Positions 1 through 7,399 of a stretch of 64,000 nucleotides of DNA are shown here, piece after piece. The notes beneath the pieces were generated by a model. The model was not told the origin of the DNA. It saw nothing but the letters and a program-made list of their open reading frames with translations, and made no database searches. The first letter of the stretch is position 1, and every line of letters begins with the position of its first letter. Source of the stretch: Actinomadura sp. NBRC 104425 (GTDB taxonomy: Bacteria > Actinomycetota > Actinomycetes > Streptosporangiales > Streptosporangiaceae); assembly GCF_030269545.1 (NCBI RefSeq), contig NZ_BSTN01000012.1, positions 62,001 to 126,000 on the forward strand, in the 5' to 3' direction. The position numbers and the translations under genes were made by a program.

Positions 1-698
1 TGCGGATCATGCCCTCGTGGGAGATCAACGCGTGGGGCCACACGCTGCCGATGAACGTGCTGATACCCGCGCTGGCCGTGCCCGGGGTGCTGTTCGTCGG
101 CCTGGCGGTCTACCCGTGGCTGGAACGCTGGGTCACCGGCGACCACCAGATCCACCACCTGCTGGACCGGCCCCGCGACGTCCCGGCGCGCACCGGCATC
201 GGCGTGGGCGGCGTGGTCGCCTACGGTTCGCTGTGGCTGGCCGGCGCCAACGACATCATCGCCAAGACCTTCGACATCCCGCTGTTCTGGACGACCTGGT
301 TCTTCCGGTTCGCCTTCCTCCTCGGCCCGATCCTGGGGTTCGTGATCGCCTACCGGATCTGCCTCGGCCTGCAGCGCCGCGACCGCGCCCTCCTCGAACA
401 CGGCCTGGAGACCGGCATCATCCGCCGTTCGACCACCGGCAAGTACACCGAGATCGAGCAGAAGCTGTCCGACGAGGACATCGCCGCCATCACCGATCCG
501 CGCCCGCCCGCCGCCCTGCCCATCGGCCGTCCGGAAGGCGACGGCGTCGTGCCGCCCGAGGCCCGCGGGCGCCTGAGCCGGGTCCGCATCGCGCTCAACC
601 GCCGCTTCCGGAGCGACCTCGCCCCCGTCCCGACCCGCGAACCCGAGGAAGGCGCCCCCGGCATGCGCCGCGCCCTCGAAGAACACGAGAAGCACTAG
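1..698 (+). CDS. qcrB: Cytochrome bc1 complex cytochrome b subunit, C-terminal part
   Basis: This is the C-terminal ~230 residues of the actinobacterial menaquinol:cytochrome c reductase cytochrome b subunit. The reading frame is open back to the left edge (codons before the first visible ATG at 9 are sense), so the true start lies outside. The visible part begins with the R-I-M-P-S-W-E-I stretch typical of this family, has hydrophobic segments near visible residues 15-35, 62-80 and 92-115, and ends in a charged cytoplasmic tail of about 110 residues, which is the usual actinobacterial extension. The protein would sit in the plasma membrane with the Rieske (QcrA) and cytochrome cc (QcrC) subunits, whose genes are expected just outside the window. 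It ends 12 bp from the convergent reductase gene. Confidence 0.93.
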   Translation, partial: RIMPSWEINAWGHTLPMNVLIPALAVPGVLFVGLAVYPWLERWVTGDHQIHHLLDRPRDVPARTGIGVGGVVAYGSLWLAGANDIIAKTFDIPLFWTTWFFRFAFLLGPILGFVIAYRICLGLQRRDRALLEHGLETGIIRRSTTGKYTEIEQKLSDEDIAAITDPRPPAALPIGRPEGDGVVPPEARGRLSRVRIALNRRFRSDLAPVPTREPEEGAPGMRRALEEHEKH

Positions 699-710
699 CC
701 AGTCCCGCCC

Positions 711-1772
711 TCACGGCCGCGTTCGGTGGGTGCGGCCGTCCAGGAGGGGGCCGCGGTCGCCGAAAATCCAGGGGCGGGGGCCGGCGTTGAGGTCGGTCGG
801 GTAGCCCGGGTCGAACTCCACCGCCGCGTCCAGGCGGTCCACGGCGCCCGGCGGCAAGGTGACGCCAAGGGCGCCCAGGTTGTCCTTGAGCTGCGCGGCA
901 TCGCGGGCGCCGATGATGGGGTGCACGGCGGGAGAGCGGGTGCGGACCCAGGCGATCGCGACCTGCGACGCGGTCACGCCCAGTTCCTCGGCCACCTGCT
1001 GGACGGCGCGCGCGGCCCGGTGGTCGCGTTCGGTGAGCGACGCGGGGTCGAGCCTGCCGCCGGACGGGGCGCCGCCGGGTCCGGTGTACTTGCCCGACAG
1101 CACACCGCCGGCCAGCGCGCCGTAGGTGGCGACGCTCATGCCGTATGCCTCGGCCATCGGCAGCAGTTCCCGTTCGATGTCGCGTTTGAGCAGGCTGTAG
1201 GGGACCTGGATGCCCGCGAACGGGGTCCAGTCGCGCCATTCGGCAAGGGTGTTCGCGCGCGAGACGAGCCACGCGGGCAGGTTGGACGCGCCGACGTACA
1301 GCACCTTCCCGGCGCGGACGGCGTCGTCCAGCGCCCGCATGGTCTCCTCGATCGGGGTGTGCTCGTCCCAGGCGTGCACCCAGAACAGGTCGATGTAGTC
1401 GGTGCGCAGCCGCCGCAGGCTCGCTTCGAGGGACCGGGTGAGGTTCTTGCGGTGGCTGCCGCCCGCGTTGGGGTCCCGGGCGTCGCGGGTCAGCGTGAAC
1501 TTGGTGGCCAGCACGAACCGGTCGCGGCGGTGCCGGAGGAGGCGCCCGAGCACCTCCTCGCTGTCGCCGTACGCCGAGGCGGTGTCGATGACGTTGCCGC
1601 CCGCGTCCGCGTACAGCCTGATCATCTCGTCCGCCTCGTCCGGCCCGGCGAAGGTCATGGCGCCCAGGAACAGCTCCGAGACGCGCAGCCCGGTCGGCCC
1701 GAACAGCCGGTCGCGCATCACGCCGCGTCCCCCGGCGGCGCCCGTATCGATCTCGTCGGCGGTGAAGGTCAT
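711..1772 (-). CDS. Aldo/keto reductase
   Basis: NADPH-dependent aldo/keto reductase of 353 residues, normal family length. The catalytic tetrad can be read: Asp and Tyr in D-T-A-S-A-Y-G, Lys in A-T-K-F-T and His in F-W-V-H-A-W-D. The C-terminal half carries the I-G-A-R cofactor-binding stretch. Substrate cannot be told from sequence; the YajO/YghZ-like general reductase group is the nearest fit. I chose the ATG at 1772 (M-T-F-T); an inner ATG at 1718 (M-R-D-R) would also keep the fold. The gene is divergent from the MmyB-type regulator at 1873, with about 100 bp between them, which suggests control by it. Confidence 0.9.
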   Translation of the reverse strand: MTFTADEIDTGAAGGRGVMRDRLFGPTGLRVSELFLGAMTFAGPDEADEMIRLYADAGGNVIDTASAYGDSEEVLGRLLRHRRDRFVLATKFTLTRDARDPNAGGSHRKNLTRSLEASLRRLRTDYIDLFWVHAWDEHTPIEETMRALDDAVRAGKVLYVGASNLPAWLVSRANTLAEWRDWTPFAGIQVPYSLLKRDIERELLPMAEAYGMSVATYGALAGGVLSGKYTGPGGAPSGGRLDPASLTERDHRAARAVQQVAEELGVTASQVAIAWVRTRSPAVHPIIGARDAAQLKDNLGALGVTLPPGAVDRLDAAVEFDPGYPTDLNAGPRPWIFGDRGPLLDGRTHRTRP

Positions 1773-1872
1773 GCGTCCACTGTGCGCGGGCGGGCCGGAC
1801 ACCGGGGAGGCCGGGCTGAGGCTGGCCCCGGCGGGGCCAGGATCCGGCGGCGCGGTCCGTACACTCGTCGCC

Positions 1873-2718
1873 GTGAGCGACAATGAGCTGGGCGCGTTCC
1901 TGCGCAGCCGCCGGGAGGCCGTCACTCCGGGCGAGGTGGGGCTGCCCGCCGGGCCGCGTCGCCGCACGCCCGGACTGCGGCGCGCCGAGCTGGCCACCCT
2001 CTCCGGGGTGAGCGTCGACTACCTGACACGGTTGGAACAGGGCCGCGACCGGCATCCGTCGCCGCAGATCCTGGCCGCGCTCGCGGACGCGCTGCGGCTG
2101 TCCCCGGACGAGCGCGTGCAACTGCGCAACCTGGCCAAGGCGGCCTCCGGCGTCGACGTCCTGTGCCCCGGGGCCGTACCGCCCGAACGGCGGGTGCGAC
2201 CCACGATGCGGGCGCTGCTGGACCGGCTGGACTCCACCCCGGCGGTGCTGCTCAACCGGCTCGGCGACATCGTGGCCCACACGTCCTCCTACGAGCGCCT
2301 CGCCGGGCCGATCGGCCTGCTGGACGGCGAGCCGCCGAACCAGATCCGGTTCGTGTTCACCGACGAGCGGGCCCGCGCCGCCTACCCCGACTGGGACCGC
2401 GTCGCCGACGAGCGGGTCGCCGCCCTGCGGGCCGGCTCTTCCCCGAACGACCCGTACTTCGCCCACCTCGTCGACGAACTGACCGTCCTGGCCGGAGCGC
2501 CTTTCACCCGGCGGTTGCAGGCCCCGCCGACCCCGCCGCGCCGCACCGGCGTCGAACGCCTCGTCCACCCCGAGGTGGGGGAGCTGCGGCTGGCCTACGA
2601 GACGCTCGACTCCGAGGGGCAGCGCCTGGTCGTCCACCTTCCCGCCGACGACGCCACCTCCGCCGCCCTGGACCATCTCGACCGTCGGCCCGGCGCCCTG
2701 CACGCGGTACGGGGCTAG
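1873..2718 (+). CDS. XRE-family transcriptional regulator with MmyB-type ligand domain
   Basis: A 281-residue cytoplasmic DNA-binding protein. Residues ~1-90 form an XRE helix-turn-helix of the R-R-x-x-x-x-P-x-x-x-G-L-P type, with L-R-R-A-E-L-A-x-L-S-G-V as the recognition region, followed by a PAS-like MmyB ligand-binding domain (residues ~100-275; H-P-E-V-G-E-L and E-G-Q-R-L-V-V are family hallmarks). The frame is open far upstream, but the GTG at 1873 gives the canonical N-terminus. In this family the regulator commonly controls a divergent oxidoreductase gene, which fits the aldo/keto reductase next door. The ligand is unknown. Confidence 0.9.
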   Translation: MSDNELGAFLRSRREAVTPGEVGLPAGPRRRTPGLRRAELATLSGVSVDYLTRLEQGRDRHPSPQILAALADALRLSPDERVQLRNLAKAASGVDVLCPGAVPPERRVRPTMRALLDRLDSTPAVLLNRLGDIVAHTSSYERLAGPIGLLDGEPPNQIRFVFTDERARAAYPDWDRVADERVAALRAGSSPNDPYFAHLVDELTVLAGAPFTRRLQAPPTPPRRTGVERLVHPEVGELRLAYETLDSEGQRLVVHLPADDATSAALDHLDRRPGALHAVRG

Positions 2719-2797
2719 CGTCATGGCAGGGTGCGGCCAGAACCGGCCGCTGCGCCGTCGCGTCTACCCAGATGCGCACGCCTGACGGGAGGGTGAC

Positions 2798-3790
2798 ATG
2801 CCGCAGCTGGAAGGGGACCTGTGGGGTGTCCCCGACTACGCCTTCCTGAAGGTCGCCGCGATCCTGGGCGGGCTGTCCGTCGTGGTCGCGGTCGTCGTGC
2901 GCTTCAGGCTGCGGCGCGGCCACCCGCCGACGCGGCCGCTGCACCCGTACGAGGTCGCCTACCTCACCGGCGGCGGACGCCACGTCATCGCGGCGGTGCT
3001 GCTTTCACTGCGTCTGGACGGCGCCATCCGGGCCGACCATCCCGGCGGCGACTTGCACGTCACCGGCGAGCGGCGGGCGGCGAACACCCCGCTGGACGAG
3101 GCCGTGCACGAGGCCGTCCGCAGGCGCGAGGCGCGGACGGTGGCGGCGGTGGCCGCGAACGAGACCGTCAAAGAGGCGATCAAGGCCCTGCGCGACGGCC
3201 TGGTCCCGCAAGGCATGTTCATGGACGAGCGCCACCGCCGTCTGGCCCGGCTCACCGCCGTGCCGCTGTGGCTGGTGCTCGGCGTCAGCATGGCCCGCCT
3301 GGCCTGGTACATGGCCGACAACATGTGGTTCGACGGCCCCACCGTCCCGTTCGGCGGAGTCATGATCGTGCCGCTGGTCATGGTGCTGCTGATCGCGTTC
3401 GCCCTGATGCAGGGCGGTACCGACAAGACCCGCGCCGTCAAGGCCGCCCTGAAGGACACCCGGCAGCGGCACGGCCACCTGGATCCGCGCGTGTTCCCCG
3501 CCTGGTCCACCTACGGAACTCCCGCGGCCGCCATGGGCGTGGCCCTGTTCGGCACGGCGGCGCTGATGAGCATCGATCCGATGTTCTCGCAGGCCGCGGG
3601 GCTGGGACGGCTCATGCAGATGGCGGGGGCGGCGTCGTCGTCGGGCGGCATCGGCTACTCGGGGCCATCGTGCTCGTCCTCCGCGTCGGTCTGCTCGTCC
3701 AGCGGCTGCAGCGGCGGCAGCTCCTGCGGCAGCAGCTGCGGATCGTCCTGCGGCAGCGGCTGCGGCAGCGGTTGCGGCGGCGGCAGCTGA
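2798..3790 (+). CDS. TIGR04222-type membrane protein with Cys/Gly/Ser-rich tail
   Basis: A 330-residue membrane protein of the uncharacterised TIGR04222 type: an N-terminal transmembrane helix (residues ~20-35), the P-Y-E-V-A-Y-L-x-G-G-G domain (residues ~48-140), then hydrophobic segments at ~148-170, ~185-205 and ~240-260. The last ~45 residues are almost only Ser, Gly and Cys with eight cysteines in repeats such as S-S-C-G. The start is supported by a GGAGGG ribosome site before ATG 2798. In other actinomycetes I recall this family beside DUF692 (MNIO) enzymes that modify peptide cysteines; no such enzyme is visible here. The function is unknown; the tail could be a modification substrate, a metal-binding segment or an adhesive surface tail. 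Confidence 0.82.
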   Translation: MPQLEGDLWGVPDYAFLKVAAILGGLSVVVAVVVRFRLRRGHPPTRPLHPYEVAYLTGGGRHVIAAVLLSLRLDGAIRADHPGGDLHVTGERRAANTPLDEAVHEAVRRREARTVAAVAANETVKEAIKALRDGLVPQGMFMDERHRRLARLTAVPLWLVLGVSMARLAWYMADNMWFDGPTVPFGGVMIVPLVMVLLIAFALMQGGTDKTRAVKAALKDTRQRHGHLDPRVFPAWSTYGTPAAAMGVALFGTAALMSIDPMFSQAAGLGRLMQMAGAASSSGGIGYSGPSCSSSASVCSSSGCSGGSSCGSSCGSSCGSGCGSGCGGGS

Positions 3791-3805
3791 CACCCCGGTC
3801 CGCGC

Positions 3806-3834
3806 GAGAAGCGGTCATTTTCTGACCGCTTCTC
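3806..3834. terminator. Hairpin terminator between convergent genes
   Basis: A 12-bp perfect inverted repeat (GAGAAGCGGTCA and its complement) with a 5-nt T-rich loop lies between the stop of the TIGR04222 gene and the stop of the methyltransferase gene. It is well placed to end transcription from the left side and possibly from both. Confidence 0.75.
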
Positions 3835-3918
3835 CTGGGACTCTGGTCGCCGAGGTGAACCGAGCCCCCTGAGGAGCCGCCATGCCCGCCGGTGCGACCG
3901 TCCTTGACACCCGTGCGC

Positions 3919-5097
3919 TCAACCGCGCGACGCTCGCCCGATGAGGTTGCCGGGGTCGTCTAGCCACACCTGCTGCCCGTCCGGGGTCACGGTGAGGCCG
4001 AAGCGTTCGAGGGTGGGGCGCCCCCAGCGGATCCACTGGAAGTAGGCGGCTTCGGCCTCGTCCCACAGACGCCGGTCGCCGGCCTGCTCCACGGCGAACT
4101 CGTCTTTGCCGGGGACGTAGTCCACCGAGGCCCAGGCACCGCCGGGGCCGGTGGCCTCCAGCAGCCACAGGGTGGCCTCGCCCGTAGGTTCGGGGTCGTA
4201 CACCAGGTCGGCGCGCACGCCCGGGACGAGGGCGGACATGGCGGCCTCCAACCCGCCGCCGGGGGTGTGCAAGAGCAACCGAGGGTCCAGGCGTGTGGTG
4301 GACGCCGCGAAGTCTTCGACGGCGGCGACCCACTCGCCCATGGGGGTGGTGCGGTGGCCCTGCTGGGACCGCAGCATCATGAACCCGGCCGACCCGGCGA
4401 GACGTCCGGTCGCCACCCCGTCGGGCAGCACGTCGAGCCGGACCCGGTACCCGTAGGAGAAGTCCGGCATCCAGGGGAACACGAGGGCGCCGCCCGGGCG
4501 GGTCTGCCGCACCCACTGGTAGGGGAATTCGGTGACGCCGCAGGTCACGTGCACGAGATCGAACGTTTCATTTTCCGGGAGGCAGGTGACGGCGTCCCCG
4601 GTGATCAGGGTCGGGCGGGTACCGAGGGCCTCCAGGTTCTCCGCCGCCTGCCGGGCCACGTGTTCGTCGATCTCCACCGACACCACGTTGTGGGCGCCGA
4701 CCCGTTCACTCAGCAGGGCGGCGGTCCATCCCGTTCCCGTTCCGACGTCCAGCGTCCGCTGACCGCCGATCGGGTGCAGCAGTTCCAGGAAGGGCAGCAC
4801 GATGTTCGGCGCCGACAGCGACGAGGTGGGGGCGCGCGGCTCGTTGTCGCCGGTGCTGTCGCCGAACCGGGTGAGGATGGCCGTGCCGGGGTCGTACACC
4901 GCCTGCCACCAGCCGGCGGGATCCTCTTCTAGGTTGATCTTGTGCCGCGGACCGCCGAAGGGCGCGGCCCACGCCACCTGCGGGGCGAACAGATGTCGAG
5001 GAACCGCGTGGAGTGCGGCACGCCACGAGTCGTCCGCCAGGTCGCCACGAGCGACGAGCTGATCAACCAGCGCGTCGATTCGTGCGTCCGCGTCCAT
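3919..5097 (-). CDS. PIMT-like O-methyltransferase, probable RiPP (imiditide-type) maturase
   Basis: A 392-residue S-adenosylmethionine methyltransferase homologous to protein-L-isoaspartate O-methyltransferase. The N-terminal half shows V-P-R-H-x-F-x-P, then the SAM site D-V-G-T-G-T-G-W and the acidic V-E-I-D strand. True PIMTs end near residue 220; here ~170 residues follow, ending with R-W-G-R-P-x-x-x-R-F-G and a W-L-D-D-P (W-x-x-x-P) tail. Such C-terminal extensions are known from PIMT homologues that methylate Asp in lanthipeptides, lasso peptides, graspetides and imiditides, where the ester collapses to aspartimide. The start is the ATG at 5097, which overlaps the TGA of the small upstream gene (TGATG); a GTG at 5100 is the alternative. 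That coupling to a tiny charged peptide is the main reason to call it a peptide maturase rather than a repair enzyme. Confidence 0.85.
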   Translation of the reverse strand: MDADARIDALVDQLVARGDLADDSWRAALHAVPRHLFAPQVAWAAPFGGPRHKINLEEDPAGWWQAVYDPGTAILTRFGDSTGDNEPRAPTSSLSAPNIVLPFLELLHPIGGQRTLDVGTGTGWTAALLSERVGAHNVVSVEIDEHVARQAAENLEALGTRPTLITGDAVTCLPENETFDLVHVTCGVTEFPYQWVRQTRPGGALVFPWMPDFSYGYRVRLDVLPDGVATGRLAGSAGFMMLRSQQGHRTTPMGEWVAAVEDFAASTTRLDPRLLLHTPGGGLEAAMSALVPGVRADLVYDPEPTGEATLWLLEATGPGGAWASVDYVPGKDEFAVEQAGDRRLWDEAEAAYFQWIRWGRPTLERFGLTVTPDGQQVWLDDPGNLIGRASRG

Positions 5098-5216
5098 CAC
5101 TTACCTCGCTTCCCGCTGCCTTTGCCGGGGTCCGCCGGTGGAATCGGACGGCCCTTCTGCTGCCGGTCGCCCTGGATCTCCTTCTGGTCCTTGTCCTCGT
5201 GCTTTCCCACCGTCAT
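5097..5216 (-). CDS. Small charged peptide, candidate RiPP precursor
   Basis: A 39-codon gene whose stop TGA overlaps the methyltransferase start. It begins at ATG 5216 or, better placed behind the GAGGAGG ribosome site, at GTG 5210 (37 residues). The peptide has seven Lys, three Arg and six Asp/Glu, no Cys, no Ser/Thr cluster and a basic C-terminus rich in Gly, Pro and Lys. Asp residues are at 8, 10, 17 and 29 counted from the ATG; the one at 29 precedes Pro and cannot easily form an aspartimide. A linear, highly charged substrate is what is reported for imiditide precursors. It is 44 bp downstream of the next gene on the same strand. No leader cleavage site or protease gene is evident. Confidence 0.6.
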   Translation of the reverse strand: MTVGKHEDKDQKEIQGDRQQKGRPIPPADPGKGSGKRGK

Positions 5217-5260
5217 CCTCCTCGCCGTCGCACTTCTCCGCCACCGGTACCCGGCGGCTT

Positions 5261-5812
5261 TTACCTGCGTTGCGTTCCTGCGCCGTCCACCAGCGCATGC
5301 CACCATTTCAGGACGGTCCTGCGCCGCACATCGCGCGGCGTCATCCACACCCGGGTCTCTCCCGCCCCGACCTCGATGCGCCTGATCGCGTACGCGCCAC
5401 CGACCGTGACGAGCTGGTACCGCACCGGGCCGCACAACGAGCACGTGGATTCCAGCACCCGCGCCCGCTCCGGCCCCCACATCCGGTACCAGTGCATTTT
5501 GAGGGCCCGCACGCGCATCGGATGGACATGGATTCCACCGCACGCCCCCGAGACGCTCCGCTGCCCCTTTCCGGCGTCTCCCCTCCGCACCTGCGGATGA
5601 TCATCCGTCGACAGCCCGCCCATTCTGCGGATATGCGCGATGCAGGCGGCGAGTTGCTCCGGGTCGTCGGCCTCCAGCAGCCGATACAGCGGCGGCGGCA
5701 GATAGGCCCAATAGCTCCCCGTGGCGTTCCCGTACCAGGTGAGCACGCCGGTGCCCGCGAACCTCCTCTGGACGTCCTCCGCCAGCGCGTGGCCCACCGC
5801 GTCGCGACTCAT
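5261..5812 (-). CDS. Hypothetical protein with WYGxxTGxxW motif
   Basis: A 183-residue protein without a recognised function. Residues ~10-65 carry W-Y-G-N-A-T-G-S-Y-W followed by R-L-L-E-A-D, a pattern shared with the proteins at 6760-7137 and 53642-53929. The C-terminal half has a C-x-x-C (C-S-L-C-G) and an alternating hydrophobic pattern suggesting a small beta-rich domain. The start at 5812 overlaps the upstream stop as ATGA, so it is translationally coupled to that gene. All three genes of the coupled run lie 44 bp upstream of the peptide/methyltransferase pair on the same strand. No signal peptide or membrane segment is seen. Confidence 0.65.
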   Translation of the reverse strand: MSRDAVGHALAEDVQRRFAGTGVLTWYGNATGSYWAYLPPPLYRLLEADDPEQLAACIAHIRRMGGLSTDDHPQVRRGDAGKGQRSVSGACGGIHVHPMRVRALKMHWYRMWGPERARVLESTCSLCGPVRYQLVTVGGAYAIRRIEVGAGETRVWMTPRDVRRRTVLKWWHALVDGAGTQRR

Positions 5813-6219
5813 CGCGAGCACACCTTCCACAACGCCCTGTCGATGAGAGCGGCCGTCTCCTCCACATCGGTGACCGACCCGACCGCCCAGCCGCCCTCCC
5901 ATCGGAACCGACCACCGTTGCAGGTGACGACCTTCTCCCGCCCGTCAGGCGCACGCACCGTCAGGCAGCCCCCGCACACCCGAGCCCGACGCCCCCGCTT
6001 GCCCAACGCCCGCGCCAGACGCCGCAGCAGGATCTCGGCGTCACCACGGGCGATGACCTCCAGCGCCGCCCGCAGCGCCTCGAAGCCCGCGGCCCGCACC
6101 TGCGTGACCACCAGTGCGGAAAGCCGCAAGCCATCCGCTCTTTCGGCCGACCACCCGTCGCCGTCATGGGTGATGAGCCACCCGGGAAAGTCCCGCCGCA
6201 GCGAGCCCGCGCCGTTCAC
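5809..6219 (-). CDS. Hypothetical protein, FRW-motif family
   Basis: A 136-residue soluble protein. It ends with F-R-W-x-x-G-x-x-V-G-x-V-x-D-V, a motif repeated at the end of the neighbouring protein (6216-6572), so the two are probably distant relatives. The middle has C-G-G-C-L and a V-T-C-N-G-G strand. The start overlaps the upstream stop (ATGA at 6216-6219) and its own stop overlaps the next start (5809-5812), so the three genes form one coupled unit. I do not recognise a function; genes like this sit near XRE regulators in related actinomycetes, which is also the case here. Confidence 0.65.
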   Translation of the reverse strand: MNGAGSLRRDFPGWLITHDGDGWSAERADGLRLSALVVTQVRAAGFEALRAALEVIARGDAEILLRRLARALGKRGRRARVCGGCLTVRAPDGREKVVTCNGGRFRWEGGWAVGSVTDVEETAALIDRALWKVCSR

Positions 6220-6572
6220 TCGCCGACCTCGCGCAGCACGTACATGACCCGCTCCGCGACCCCCGCCACCTCACCCACCGCCCCGATGCCCTGCCCCCAA
6301 GGCCACCGGAACACCTCGCCGTCACAGACGATGTCGTCGTTGAGCCTGGGCTGCTCCGGGTTGCTCACGCGCAGCGCGACACGACGGTCGGTCCTGCGGA
6401 TGTCTGCCTTCCAGCCACGACTGATCAGCTCGTGGCGCAGCTCCTCAAGGTGGGCCATTGCGTCGTGCACAACCCCCGGCAGCTGTGGCACCTCGGCGAA
6501 CGCGTCCACCAGCCGGGGCGGCATCTCCTCCGCCATCGCCGGTCCAACCGACTGGACGAACTCTGACTCCAC
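6216..6572 (-). CDS. Hypothetical protein, FRW-motif family (first gene of coupled run)
   Basis: A 118-residue soluble protein, predicted helical in the first half, ending in F-R-W-P-W-G-Q-x-I-G-x-V like its downstream neighbour. I chose the GTG at 6572 because it follows a GAGGAGGA ribosome site; the open frame continues to 6665 without a better signal. It is the first gene of the leftward set 6572-3919. Function is unknown. Confidence 0.62.
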   Translation of the reverse strand: MESEFVQSVGPAMAEEMPPRLVDAFAEVPQLPGVVHDAMAHLEELRHELISRGWKADIRRTDRRVALRVSNPEQPRLNDDIVCDGEVFRWPWGQGIGAVGEVAGVAERVMYVLREVGE

Positions 6573-6759
6573 CGGCAGTCCTCCTCTTCCTGATCGCTTG
6601 ATCGGCCCGCCCTGACAGCCGACCCGACGTGATCGACTGCCGCTTCTACTGCGGGCCCGAATCACTCACCCGCGAAGGGCCTGCGTGACACGCAAACCCC
6701 GGTGTTGCTGTCCCAGGCGATATCCCGGGTCCCACTGCCGATACGTCACACGCAGCACC

Positions 6760-7137
6760 TCACCCCGTGACGCTGTCTCGCCCTCCGGAACCGCCACCAG
6801 CGCCACCGTCACCTCTGGGACACGGCACTGCAACGCGAGCGCGGCCCCCTGACAGCGGCGCGACGCCGCCGTAGAACATCTCCACCTGAACGATGGCCGC
6901 TCTCAGACCATCCGGGGAGTCGCTCTCCAGCAGACGAGCCCACGGGTGCGGCACCCGGGGCGTCGCCCAGTAGTGCCCGGTGACACGGCCGAACCACACC
7001 ACCCAACCCGTCGTTCGTTCGATGTCCCTCGCGATCACGTCCTCCGGCCGTCTCGCCAGCAGAGCACGAGCCGCAGGAAGCGCAACCGCCACCGGGTTCT
7101 GTGCCTTCAGCCCGTAGGCGGTGCAGTCCACGACCAT
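6760..7137 (-). CDS. Small hypothetical protein with WFGxxTGxxW motif
   Basis: A 125-residue protein sharing W-F-G-R-V-T-G-H-Y-W and R-L-L-E-S-D-S with the gene at 5261-5812 and with 53642-53929. The C-terminal ~25 residues are Gly-rich and low in information. It is divergent from the HTH gene at 7400, across a region holding a strong inverted repeat. The start at ATG 7137 is uncertain; an inner start is possible. Function is unknown; a partner or antagonist of the adjacent XRE regulator is one idea. Confidence 0.6.
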   Translation of the reverse strand: MVVDCTAYGLKAQNPVAVALPAARALLARRPEDVIARDIERTTGWVVWFGRVTGHYWATPRVPHPWARLLESDSPDGLRAAIVQVEMFYGGVAPLSGGRARVAVPCPRGDGGAGGGSGGRDSVTG

Positions 7138-7332
7138 TCGACTGCGGACAAACGCGTACCCAACACCACCAACTGATTGCAGTAGTCTTTTTGGCCCCTA
7201 AGATCGGGCATATGCCGAAACTCCCTCCGGTCAAGGACTCGGCCAACGGGGCAATCGCTGCGTCCGAGCCCGCCTCGTTTTGTGTCTCATGAGGATGCGC
7301 CCTCTTCGCCGGACGCTTGAACACCGTTCCTG

Positions 7333-7382
7333 GGACGTCCAGGACGTTTTCGCGTTACCGTTCAAGAACGTCCCAGACGTCC
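7333..7382. promoter_or_regulatory. Large inverted repeat upstream of HTH gene
   Basis: Two 16-bp arms (7333-7348 and 7367-7382) match as inverted repeats at 14 of 16 positions across an 18-bp spacer; each arm itself holds two copies of a GGACGT-like half site. The repeat ends only 17 bp before the GTG start at 7400. It is either the regulator's own operator or a transcript hairpin controlling translation. Confidence 0.6.
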
Positions 7383-7399
7383 AACCGAGGGGGCCGGCT

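Noticed and set aside
595-2724. Long minus-strand frame over the regulator and reductase genes
   Set aside because: Low-complexity translation overlapping two well-supported genes in other frames.
2798-5216. Single RiPP cluster combining the TIGR04222 Cys-rich protein with the methyltransferase
   Set aside because: The genes are convergent and separated by a hairpin terminator; there is no shared transcript and PIMT chemistry targets Asp, not Cys.
5097-5543. 148-codon version of the small peptide gene
   Set aside because: The upstream part overlaps the 5261-5812 gene and is low-complexity; ribosome site and coupling support only the last 37-39 codons.
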